From Branchiostoma lanceolatum (Eukaryota; Chordata; Leptocardii; Amphioxiformes; Branchiostomatidae): a stretch of DNA of 64,000 nt. Below are positions 53,590 to 63,520 of the stretch, one piece after another. Location of the stretch: positions 28,356,642-28,420,641 of the forward strand of contig NC_089722.1 in the NCBI RefSeq assembly GCF_035083965.1, given 5' to 3'. Position 1 is the first letter of the stretch. Every line of letters begins with the position of its first letter. Position numbers and translations under genes: made by a program. The notes below the pieces were generated by a model that saw nothing but the letters and a program-made list of their open reading frames with translations, was not told the origin of the DNA and did no database searches.

Positions 53590-56500
53590 ATGCCAATAGA
53601 TATTGAACAGTACAGGGCAGTCATTGGCATGTTTTCCGCTGGTTTGACTTTTACTATTAAGTTAAGCCTTAAGTATACACTTAGCTTAGATAAGTGCTTC
53701 TCATATACGCTAGCATGTATCTCCGTTATTGTGATTCTTCTAGCGGGAGACATCCATCCCAACCCAGGGCCAGTCTCTCGTAAAGATTTAAATTTTATGC
53801 ACATCAATGTCAACAGTTTGGTAGCCGGTACCAAAATGGACGAACTGTCCGCTCTCGTAGTTAGATTTAAGCTCGATGTTGTCGCCATCTCAGAAACATG
53901 GCTGGGCGAGTCTGTTGATTCAGTTGCTATCTCTCTTGATGGCTTCCAGGCTCCGATACGACGTGATAGAAACCAGCACGGTGGTGGTGTCCTTATTTAC
54001 ATATCTGACCAGATCGCATACAAGAGACGCTCAGATCTGGAGCCCAAATCTGTTGAATGTATCTGGCTGGAACTATTTGCAGGATGCTATCGTGTCATAT
54101 TTTCTGTTTACTACCGCCCACCTGGCCAGGACGCCAGTACTGCTAATGAATTTATTGACTTATTTACTGACTCAGTCTTTGCAGCTGGGTCCTCTAATTA
54201 TGACGCCGTCATAATTACAGGTGACTTCAATGCCAAGCACAATGCATGGTGGGCTCCTGACCCAATTACCTCTGTCGGCTCAAAACTATTTCAAGCATCG
54301 ACTATGTTAAACCTTACCCAGGTGATTAGCGAGCCGACATGTGATTTGTCACGTTCCCCTTCTTTGATTGACTTACTGTTTACTGATATGAAGAATCTTG
54401 TTAAATCTACCACAGTTTTGTCTCCCCTTTCTGGATGCCACCACTGTCCCATAATTACTACTTTTAATATGTCCTTAAAGTCCCCGCGCCCTTATATCCG
54501 CACTATCTGGGAATATCCTAAAATCGATCATGACTTATTAGCTGAATTTTCGTCTGATTCCAAATGGCATGAAATTTTTTACTGTAACGCTGTTGATGAT
54601 GCATGTTATAAGCTGGTAGATCTTATATTTGAAGCCAAAACCAAATGTGTTCCCCATAAGGACATTCTTATAAGACCCAGAGATAAACCATGGATGTCTC
54701 CCAGGATTAGATCGTTGATGCGTCGGCGAGACAAGCTACATAGGAATGCTAAAGTTTCGAACAGTACCACACTGTGGTCTGCATACCGTAATGTCAGAAA
54801 TAAACTAGTACGCGAAATATTACTTGCTAAGTCTAACTACAACAGCCGTCTCGCTGACTCCTTGACGTCTTCTCCTTGTTCTAGCAAGAAATGGTGGCAC
54901 ATTGTTAAATCTTTCTATTGTAGTAAAGTGAGTTCTAATATTCCTCCCTTAAGGTCAGGTCACTTGTATGTAACTGATTCTTGTGAAAAGGCAACCATGT
55001 TCAACAATTTTTTCACTGCTCAGGCCTCTGTAGATGACACCAAGGCAAGCCTCCCACAACTTGATTTTCTCACTGATGTCCGATTTTCAGAATGTTTAAC
55101 CACACCTGCCGAGATTGAACTCTATGTATCTTCTCTAGATATATCCAAAGCGTGTGGTCACGATAATGTTGATAATCGCTTTCTTAAACTCATATGCCCT
55201 TACATATCTGATAAGATCGCTTACGTTTTCAATTTGTCATTTTGCCATGGTGTCTTTCCAAAGGCCTGGAAACGGGCAAACGTGGTTCCAATTTTCAAAA
55301 AGGGAGAACCAGATGATGTATCTAATTATCGCCCCGTATCTCTGTTGCCCTGTTTGTCCAAAATTTTAGAAAAAATTGTATCGAAACACTTGTATAACCA
55401 TTTGATGTCTCAAAATTTACTATATTCCCTCCAGTCGGGCTTCATCCGCGGAGATTCGACAGTAAATCAACTTATTTGTATTACTGATAAAATCTTTAAT
55501 GCTCTAGATTCCAACAAAGAAGTCAGAGCGGTTTACTTAGACTTTTCTAGAGCATTTGACAAAGTCTGGCATAAAGGACTTATGTTTAAGCTGCAGAGAA
55601 ACGGGGTCGACGGCCCAATCTTAAATTGGTTCCATAGCTACCTCTCTGACAGAGAGCAAAGAGTTGTTATTGATGGTCAATGTTCGGATTGGAGTTATGT
55701 TGGCGCAGGTGTACCTCAGGGTTCAGTTTTAGGGCCTCTCTTATTTCTTGTCTTCATTAATGACATGGTGGACGGTCTAGTTACATGCCCTTTTTTATTT
55801 GCTGACGATAGTTCATTATTGGACATTGTGGAAGATCCTAACGTTACAGCTGATCGACTCAATACTGATCTTGGGAAGATATCATTTTGGTCTTCAACAT
55901 GGCTTATGAACCTAAACCCTTTAAAAACTGAAGAAATGTGTTTTTCTAAGAAATCAAATCCTCCCGACCACCCCCCTCTTCTTCTTGATAACTGTGTTAT
56001 CAAATCAGTCAAAACCCACAAGCATATAGGGACTTTTCTTACGTCCACCTTGTCATGGGAAACACAAATTTCTCATATGATTGGCAAGGCGTCCAAACGA
56101 GTGTCCACTCTTAACAAATTGAAATTCAGATTATCACGAACAGTACTTGATGTTATTTATAAATCCTTTATTCGTCCTCTCCTTGAATATGCTGACATTA
56201 TTTGGCATGGATGTACTTTATATGATTCCCAGCGATTAGAACGTGTCCAATACGAATGCGCGCTTGCAGTCTCAGGGGCTGTAAGAGGGTCTTCGTATTC
56301 TTCGCTACTTTCTGAATTAGGTTGGGAAAAACTTTCGGATCGTCGTCACGTTCACTCTATGATCATGTTTTACAAAATTGTCCATGGCCATACTCGCCAG
56401 TATCTTAAGGATTTGATCCCTCCTGAAGTCTCCATTTCTACTTCTTATAATCTTCGCAACAAACTTAATCTAAGGATACCGCTCTGCTCTACAACTCGAT

Positions 56501-56991
56501 ATCAAAAGTCTTTTATTCCTTATGCAACGCATCATTGGAACGGTCTTGGTATAGCTGTTCGATCCTTAAATCTTTCGTTGTTTAAAAAACATCTAGTGAA
56601 ATTAGTACGTCCCTCTTTCTATTCACATTTTAGTCATGGCCCCCGGTACACTTGCGCCCTCCTCACACGCCTTCGCACCGGCACGTGCAGTCTTAACCTA
56701 AGTTTATTTACACGCAACTTAGCAACAAGTCCAGCCTGCACTTGCGGATGTCGAAGCGAAAGCGTTGCTCATTATCTTTTGTACTGCCCTATATACAATC
56801 AACAAAGACTCAACCTTCTGGGCAACCTACGGAACCTTTTAGCCCCTATTCTTGATATCGATACTTTGTCTGATCAAGCCTTCATTTATTTATTATTAAG
56901 AGGTTCATCCTTCGTTTCGTATGATTTCAACTGTAACATTTTAGGCTTGACTCAGCACTATATTTTGACAAGCAGACGTTTTAAAACTTAG
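53590..56991 (+). CDS. LINE ORF2-type polyprotein: endonuclease and reverse transcriptase
   Basis: The first ATG (53590) opens 1,133 codons. Counting from an in-frame GTG at 53578, a hydrophobic stretch (VILLAG) leads to GDIHPNPGP at residues 57-65, a 2A-like motif. An APE endonuclease follows (HINVNSL, AISETWL, ITGDFNAKHNAWW, CHHCPI). The reverse transcriptase has NYRPVSLLPCLSKILEK, YLDFSRAFDKVWH, GVPQGSVLGPLLF and the catalytic FADD at 741-744. The C-terminus has a Cys/His cluster, CTCGCRSESVAHYLLYCP. No stops or frameshifts interrupt it. No separate ORF1 with a Cys-His nucleocapsid domain was found upstream. Confidence 0.92.
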   Translation: MPIDIEQYRAVIGMFSAGLTFTIKLSLKYTLSLDKCFSYTLACISVIVILLAGDIHPNPGPVSRKDLNFMHINVNSLVAGTKMDELSALVVRFKLDVVAISETWLGESVDSVAISLDGFQAPIRRDRNQHGGGVLIYISDQIAYKRRSDLEPKSVECIWLELFAGCYRVIFSVYYRPPGQDASTANEFIDLFTDSVFAAGSSNYDAVIITGDFNAKHNAWWAPDPITSVGSKLFQASTMLNLTQVISEPTCDLSRSPSLIDLLFTDMKNLVKSTTVLSPLSGCHHCPIITTFNMSLKSPRPYIRTIWEYPKIDHDLLAEFSSDSKWHEIFYCNAVDDACYKLVDLIFEAKTKCVPHKDILIRPRDKPWMSPRIRSLMRRRDKLHRNAKVSNSTTLWSAYRNVRNKLVREILLAKSNYNSRLADSLTSSPCSSKKWWHIVKSFYCSKVSSNIPPLRSGHLYVTDSCEKATMFNNFFTAQASVDDTKASLPQLDFLTDVRFSECLTTPAEIELYVSSLDISKACGHDNVDNRFLKLICPYISDKIAYVFNLSFCHGVFPKAWKRANVVPIFKKGEPDDVSNYRPVSLLPCLSKILEKIVSKHLYNHLMSQNLLYSLQSGFIRGDSTVNQLICITDKIFNALDSNKEVRAVYLDFSRAFDKVWHKGLMFKLQRNGVDGPILNWFHSYLSDREQRVVIDGQCSDWSYVGAGVPQGSVLGPLLFLVFINDMVDGLVTCPFLFADDSSLLDIVEDPNVTADRLNTDLGKISFWSSTWLMNLNPLKTEEMCFSKKSNPPDHPPLLLDNCVIKSVKTHKHIGTFLTSTLSWETQISHMIGKASKRVSTLNKLKFRLSRTVLDVIYKSFIRPLLEYADIIWHGCTLYDSQRLERVQYECALAVSGAVRGSSYSSLLSELGWEKLSDRRHVHSMIMFYKIVHGHTRQYLKDLIPPEVSISTSYNLRNKLNLRIPLCSTTRYQKSFIPYATHHWNGLGIAVRSLNLSLFKKHLVKLVRPSFYSHFSHGPRYTCALLTRLRTGTCSLNLSLFTRNLATSPACTCGCRSESVAHYLLYCPIYNQQRLNLLGNLRNLLAPILDIDTLSDQAFIYLLLRGSSFVSYDFNCNILGLTQHYILTSRRFKT

Positions 56992-57107
56992 TTCAGGTAT
57001 ATTGATATATTCATTGTTTGTTTGTTTGTTAGCTTGTTTGTATTGGACGACCCAATTGCTGTTTCTCATTGCTATTGTACTTGTCTATGTAACTTGTATT
57101 TTTTTTC

Positions 57108-57153
57108 CAGAGGTGATGTTTAATATTAGCTTCAGCTAGAGTACATCACCTCT
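57108..57153 (+). other. Stem-loop in the LINE 3' UTR
   Basis: CCAGAGGTGATGT pairs with ACATCACCTCTG around a 21-nt loop, about 30 nt before the A tail. Such hairpins near LINE 3' ends can serve in recognition by the reverse transcriptase; that role here is inferred. Confidence 0.55.
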
Positions 57154-58339
57154 GTGTCCTGTATATTCTTCTGTTGTTTAATAGAAAAAAAAAAAAAAAA
57201 TTTACTAGTAAATGGATGGCGGTATGACGTAATACTAGTCCCTGATACCAGGAAGACGTGCACTGTCTCCACACGCTGACCAAGATACTGACGTAGTACT
57301 AACAGAAGATAATCCGTTCTATTGATGACGAAATGACCCGTCTTTCTCGGAACCCTTTCCGGGCAGGTCGCTGACCGGAAATATCCGAAAGACAACGAAT
57401 ACGAGCCTGCGTAACACAATCTCTCGCTGTCGGGGGCTGATTGTCACTCTCAAGGAGCCAGCAAGTCGGGCGGACCGCTAGCAGCGCGATTTAAAAATGA
57501 AATCATAAACGTCTGAAAAAATACAATTAGACACCATGTAACCCTCCTGATGGGGTTTTATTCATATTCTCTTTATTTATAGAGTGGTTGTGTACACGTA
57601 TGTATGTCCATACATACGTGGGTCTGCATGTCCATAAGGCGTTTTAAGTCTACGAAAATTCGTAAGCACCGTTTAGGGTTCCTGTCGCACATGACGCTAC
57701 ATTTAAACAGTCTTACAGTGCCCGGTACAGTCATTGATCCAAACCCGACCCAGTATACACCTTGAATTTTGGAATAGAAATGGCAGCCCTGGGGGATACA
57801 TAGATGGTGGAACTGAACCCGAGTACGGAAATTTATGCCAAAAAGTAGCAGAAATAACTAGAGGATTCCTGTATCAGTTAACTTCTTGGACCAGAAAGGT
57901 TTGAAAATGAAATAATCTTTAATCCGTGGACGCGCAGATATTGTTATCAATTATTGATGTCCCCTGGCTGCTGTCACAAACACTCTGTAATGTTGCTGTC
58001 TGGATCGCCAAATACATAGCCTTGCCACCAGTCTCTCCCAGGGAACGGTTGGGTTCAGTCCTCTCCACTGAAAGCTTCTATCCCCGCCCGGCAAACTAGC
58101 CGGTGATTTTGCTTGCCTGAATTTGATTATCAGTCTTCTAGGGGAACTGAGGCAAAAGTTCCTTGGGCCACTTCACCCTGGTGCCGAAGGGTTGACCTGT
58201 AAAGACTCTGGATTCTACTAGTAGGTTACAAACTGTGACTCACAGCCCGCATCCCTGGAAATCCCCGTAACTCGACACGCGAGCCTTTTGATTGGATATC
58301 ACGCGGTCAACTCACTTCCGGTAGATGTCAACGTCTCTG

Positions 58340-58554
58340 ATTGGTTGTCAGTGGGGCGTGACGTCACCATGTCAATAAGTCAGGCGCTCGGAGGGGTGAA
58401 AGCGTTGCCTCTTTGCACGGTCACTGTTCAGTAGACCACCGGAATCGGAACACGCACCACAACAACTCATTGCAGCAGTTAGATCTGTACCAGTAAAGCC
58501 AAGTCCATCTAAGGACCGCAGACATTTGGAGAAGGGAAGACGTAGCACTCCAAG
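58340..58554 (+). promoter_or_regulatory. Promoter and 5' leader of p47phox-like copy C
   Basis: GC-rich sequence lies directly upstream of the copy C ATG, with an inverted CCAAT box (ATTGG at 58340) and a perfect TGACGTCA CRE at 58359-58366. No TATA box is evident, unlike copy B. The leader appears to be unspliced up to the ATG at 58555. Confidence 0.5.
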
Positions 58555-59155
58555 ATGACGGACGAGAATCAGTTGAAGAAGATCATCGCAGGTGTAAGAC
58601 TACTGGGGATTGAGAAGCGCTATGTGCCCAACAAACATTACGTGAGTACATGGAGCTTCAAGCTAGCGCTTTGTACAGTCTTTGATGACGGACAAAATAT
58701 AATTTTGGTGCTTGAACCATACTACGATATAACCTGGTGCACTCCAAGAGGCATGTTAAACGTTGTCTTCTCAAACTAACTAGTAACTATGTAGGGGCGG
58801 GGTCCCCTCTGGGGTAACTTATCTTGCAGTCGGAGCAGGGACTGTGTTATAATCCGTAACCCCCGTGATGTTTCTTTGCCGCTTCGTCTCATGGACTGAG
58901 ATGACATGAACAAACAGCGAAAGGAGATACATACTAACGCTAGTACAGTTATTTTGTAAATTCCACCTGTTCACTGTATACGTACCGGGCCCAAACTAGC
59001 AGTACCCCGTTGTTGTCTTAAACAGACCTGTCAGACATGGTACATTGTGTACTTGTCTAAAGTGGACAGCAAACCTTTGGCCGATTTCTGCCCACTGAAA
59101 GGTCAGGTGAGGTATGTTTTTGTTAATTGGTAGTGCTATCTATGCTATTTTTCAA

Positions 59156-59188
<33 letters not shown>

Positions 59189-59251
59189 TACACACACACG
59201 CGCGCTGACTGACACACACACATACATACACGCACACACACACATACGCGC

Positions 59252-59338
<87 letters not shown>

Positions 59339-62300
59339 GTACACATATAAATGACACACACACTGCGTAACAGATGGCCTTGAACTGCCAGTCTGAAAGA
59401 ATTCGTTCTCCGGTTCACCCGATACTACGGTCTTACACGTTTACCAAGTCAATACACTTTTAAAAGCTTTTAAAAGCCCCTTGTGCCATTGATTTTACCC
59501 AGAGAGCTCCCCAGAAATGTGCTGGCCCATGACCAAGACTACGCAGCTAGCGGAACACCCCTGCATAAGTTGTCAACCATACCAAGGACATTATATATAA
59601 TGTCCTTGACCATACGTAGACAAATCATATATCACTGCCTGGTTATATTTCACTTCCAGATGTGTGAGAAGATAATTATAGATTCAATGTTTCCCGCATT
59701 CGGTGGATGGGGTTAACTTGGCATAGACTTTGACGCCACCGCGCTCCAAATGCGTATTGTATTTCTCTAGTCTCGGAAATCACAGATCTGTTCGTGGGTA
59801 TTGAAATTGTTTCTCATTTCAATGGCATGACTCCTAAAACACTATGCAAATTGCTGCCCATTGAATAGGTAACGTGTGTGTGTGTGTGGGGGGGGGCTTT
59901 GCATGTTCGAGAACTAATTGTTCCCTTTTAGCGTCGCTTCGAGTCTTCACACGTTAACGGATGTGCAGACATTGCTGCAGATGTCCTTGTCAACCGGCCG
60001 CTGTTGTGTGATAAACAAACTGTACAGTTAACCGTCTCTGCACGCAATCGTGTTTTGTGCTCACAGTACTGTGGCGGGACACAATGGATGCTATCTTTAA
60101 CTCTGCAAAAGAGATACCCCGGGCAATGCATGGACATTATCCAGGGATCGCACCAGGAGGTGCTAGGGATAATTACCACGTAAGAGACAATAGCTTGGAA
60201 AGTAAAGCTTGATGTGGCAATTAAGCTTGGGGACACTGCGACGGCCCCGTGCTGCCCCTGCTTCAATGAGGGTCTTCATGCTCTTTTCCGTAAGACGTAG
60301 TCAGCCTATTTATATTTCCCGTTATTTTGTAGGGAACAGACGTCTTGTTCACGTAAGTAGCGAGGCAACCTTAATTATTCTTCCGAAATTGGCGTGAAGC
60401 GTTGCCGGTACTCCCCATGCAGACCCTCGTAAAGTGAAAAGTAGAGATATAAGAAATGAGTCTTCAGAACTGCGAAAAGCTTTAATTTGAAAATACCTGA
60501 GCTAGTTCTAACCTTGGTGACATTCCTGTCCACTAGTGCATTTCCATTTCTTTCGAGAGAGGAGAATTAGCCATCTCCGGACCAGAGGCCCGTCACAACA
60601 TGCTTGTCCACCCGTGATAAAGCTGCGAAGAAAAAGATCCAAGCCTAATCTGACAGGGAGCCGTTTGCTATAGCCTGGATGGCAGACCCCCAATCAGATA
60701 TTTTAGAGAACGTTATGCTAAACGTTATGCTGCGCCTGTGGCTGAATAGCTATTAGGTAGGTGAGGTGAGGTGAGGTCTGTCATCCAGGCTACGTTTGCT
60801 ACGAAAACACAAAACGTTCTTTACACCTTACATAACTCGCTTTGCGTTGTTCGGGAGAATCGTGCTGACAATGACATAGCTCGCTTTGAGTTCCACCCGA
60901 CTGTGACGGTCCGTTGACTTCACAGTGCACGTATTCCTTGAAAAGCGGATACCACTTGAGACACAATACACATTTCGAAGAAGGAGAACGAAGGGATGTT
61001 TTTGACATTTAACGTGTATGTGACGATTTTAGATAGCATTTGGGCACAAAACTACTGATGCAGACACCGCGAAATAAAGTCTCCGCAAACATGTTCCTTT
61101 TCACCACTAGACCCATGTTAACAAAGCCCGAATACCACAGGTGTTAGTATATAAAGGGACGTGACCAGAATGATCACTAGCTATCTTTAGAGACAAGTGG
61201 AGGATGAGTTTAGAGCAACAACACCAGGTAACTGTTTTGAACCAGAAGCACACAATAAAAATGAAAGAGGAACTGACTACTAGTACCATGTACTTCCCTT
61301 ACAGTGACAGTACAGTTCGTGCATACATTATTGTTACAAACATCGGGGGTAAAGAGATGCGTCTTCTTTTCCGTCTACACGGGATATTTGATGGTTGTAT
61401 CACACCACCTCTTTTGAAAACGTTGACCGATGCTATTCTTGGTCAACTAGCTAGTCAAAGTTGATCGTTTGGTGCCCGTTTATGCCCCTCTCCCCCCCCC
61501 CCCCCACACACACGTGCTGGCGGCATGGAATTGGGTCCAGCAAAAGTATTCAAAGTAATAATTAAACCATGGCTGATGATGTCTACGTTGTATGTTGATC
61601 GCTTGTATCCTAAAACTCTGATGTATCAAATGTTTATTCCTCCACAGTTATACATTCTGTCTGTGAAGTGGTCTGAGGGCAGTGAATTCATCATCTACAG
61701 ACGATACAGCGCTTTCTTCCAGCTCCACGTAAGTAACGCGATATGTTAACTCTGATGTAACTCTGTAGGGTCTAGTCGTTACCATTCCAGTCACGTAGAC
61801 CACATCGTGGTTTCCCGGCCCGTGGAGGAATGTAGATAAAGAACATGTGGTTACAGGATGTTAAAGAAGGATTAGAGTTTAAGTTGACGAGGAAATGTGG
61901 AACCGGTTGTTATAGTAGACAGTTGAGAGTGACTTTTGGAAACTGACAGGAAAGTGTAGCCTCCATAGCAGGCTCTGCTGGGCCTTGGGGATGGGGCGGG
62001 GGTGGGGGGGGGGGGGGGGGGGTGGGCTTTTACCGTGTCAAATGGTTACACAAACGACCCAGCACAAAAAGAAGGCCCAAAGAGCTTGCTACTACGGGAG
62101 GAAAATGTAGGTTGGGTGGGATAGTACCGAAGAGAGTTCGCTGCAAAAGTCTACATGTAACGTTATATCCTATTCGGAACTCGAGGTGCAGGGATCATCC
62201 TTAGCCTGAGTACCAGCCTCCGTAGGTACTCAGGCTAGATCATCCTAGCCTAGAGTCCAGTCTTGTTAGCTTTGGTACGCCCAACGTCGGCTAACTAACG

Positions 62301-63520
62301 GACGATGGAAGCGGGCCAAAGCTAACAAGGCTGTACTCCAGGCTAGCCTCCACCAGGCTCGATGGCAGAATGTACTCCCTCCGTAGCTAACTCCCTTGGC
62401 ACACTATTCACTCTATTACGGCCAATTTCTACTATTTTTCCAGCCATCCGGCGGAGCCTGGTAGAGGCTAGGCGTATACACGAATCATAGAATTCGGCAG
62501 AAAAAGGAATAATTAGCCGGTAGAGTCAGTCCACAGTGAAGATCACATTTCGCCCGTTTGTAGCGGAGCCAGCAAATGAAACCCTGGAGTAGTTAGTCTG
62601 GTAGTAACTCCAGGCTGGGATCGATGATGTTGTGGAAATCAGGCCATTCAGCTCCTGTGGTATGCTTGAAGTGTTACATACAATAGGAGGGGCTGGGAAT
62701 GTCGCGAGGTGTGGCTTTCTGCGTCATGCAGTTGTTATCCGCTGTTCTGCAGGGTGTAAAAATGTAAACATATACAAACACACGGGTCACACATCCCACG
62801 TCTAGTTTACGCAAAAATTAGCTAACTCACCCAACTGTAACATTTTCTGTCTCCTGTCTTCCAAGGCCATTAGCCTGACCTATACAACCCTGTTTTTGTA
62901 GTAATATTGGTCGTGGTGTTAGACTAGAGTCAGCTTAATCAAGACAACTCAAGTCTCATAATGTATCCTGTGTAACGTTACTTGGTATAATCGTGACACG
63001 TGTAACGTTTCACGTATATATAACAACATTCCTGTTGTAAATTTAAAGTTTTTGAGACTCTTCTCAAAATGAAATGCATTACAGTGCACATTGCAACATT
63101 AAAAAATATTATTTCGTTGTCCGTTGTAAATTATGAACATTTGTAGTCTGATGCCATTTGCATAACTTTGACTTTCGCTGTGAACTTAAGAAAGGTATGA
63201 ACAATTCTTCACGTTTTTTGGGTAAAAAAAACCCCGAATATACTGCTCATGAACAATGAAATTTCACAAATACTGTTGTGTGATTATATGTAGTAAAATA
63301 CCACTGTCGGTAACTTGCACTAACTTTAAACATAGCAAAATACTTCAGAAGTTATGAGCGATATGAACAATAGTGATGTTAACTGTGCATCATATCTTTA
63401 CTGAACATTTCAAATCTAACCTGTTTTCCCATTCTATTCTACAGGAAAAACTAACCGAACTGTTCCCAATAGAGACGGGAGTAGTCAGCAAAAAAGACCA
63501 GAAAATTCCTCCCCTACCAA
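58555..63520 (+). CDS. p47phox/NCF1-like copy C, exons 1-3 (partial)
   Basis: Exons: 58555-58641 (29 codons, ending LLGIEKRYVPNKHY), 61648-61728 (27 codons, LYILSVKWSEGSEFIIYRRY, SAFFQLH) and 63445-63520 (EKLTELFPIE through KIPPLP). Exon sizes and phases for exons 2 and 3 are identical to copy A (81 and 76 nt). The window ends in intron 3, so the rest of the PX domain, the SH3 domains and the tail are not visible. Exon 2 differs from copy A at only 2 of 81 bases, whereas exon 3 differs at 14 of 76. The basic YRRY of the phosphoinositide pocket is kept. Confidence 0.85.
59156..59336. repeat. (CA)n microsatellite
   Basis: About 180 bp of CA repeats with CG and TA interruptions lie in copy C intron 1. 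The Cys-Val and Thr-His open frames across it are artefacts. Confidence 0.95.
59583..59608. mobile_element. Tiny CAAGG palindromic element, 26 bp
   Basis: A perfect 13+13 bp palindrome (CAAGGACATTATA and its reverse complement) lies between ACCATAC copies (59576-59582 and 59609-59615), in copy C intron 1. Confidence 0.75.
60671..60792. mobile_element. 122-bp TAGCCTGG MITE with 9-bp TSD
   Basis: TAGCCTGGATGGCAGACC and GGTCTGTCATCCAGGCTA are inverted ends, flanked by CGTTTGCTA on both sides (60662-60670 and 60793-60801). It is the same family as the 60-bp element at 40243. Confidence 0.85.
61957..62095. mobile_element. TAGCCTCC foldback MITE, second copy, with poly-G tract
   Basis: TAGCCTCCATAGCAGGCTC at the left resembles 29222. 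The right side (GGCCCAAAGAGCTTGCTACT, then GGGAGG) is a decayed inverted end. A G-run of about 20 bases (62002-62022) lies inside. No clean target duplication was found. Confidence 0.5.
62202..62237. mobile_element. 36-bp TAGCCTGAGTACC palindromic element with 9-bp TSD
   Basis: The 13-bp arms TAGCCTGAGTACC and GGTACTCAGGCTA around a 10-bp loop are bounded by GATCATCCT on both sides (62193-62201 and 62238-62246). It is the smallest member of the TAGCC group in this window. Confidence 0.8.
62247..62471. repeat. Two adjoining TAGCC-type elements
   Basis: 62247-62346 has ends TAGCCTAGAGTCCAGTCTTG and GTACTCCAGGCTA with inner TTGTTAGCTTTGG / CCAAAGCTAACAA, the same family as 52667-52970. Immediately next is a decayed CTCTACCAG-family copy, 62343-62471 (TAGCCTCCACCAG...CTGGTAGAGGCTA). 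Confidence 0.6.

Larger units (their letters stand above)
53277..57200 (+). mobile_element. APE-type non-LTR retrotransposon (LINE), near full length
   Basis: The element contains one long ORF, a 3' UTR with a stem-loop, and a 16-base A tail (57185-57200). TTTACTAG directly after the tail (57201-57208) recurs at 53269-53276, which would place the 5' end at 53277 with about 300 bp of 5' UTR. That boundary is inference. The intact reading frame implies a recent insertion. Domain content places it in the Jockey/CR1/Rex-like group of APE LINEs. It sits between the first exons of p47phox-like copies B and C, in the same orientation. Confidence 0.85.

Noticed and set aside
53309-53599. Possible ORF1 of the LINE (96 codons)
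   Set aside because: No Cys-His or RNA-binding motif, a different frame from the main ORF, and a length compatible with chance.
59123-59418. Cys-Val-rich and Thr-His-rich frames
   Set aside because: They are translations of a (CA)n repeat; no other coding signal is present.
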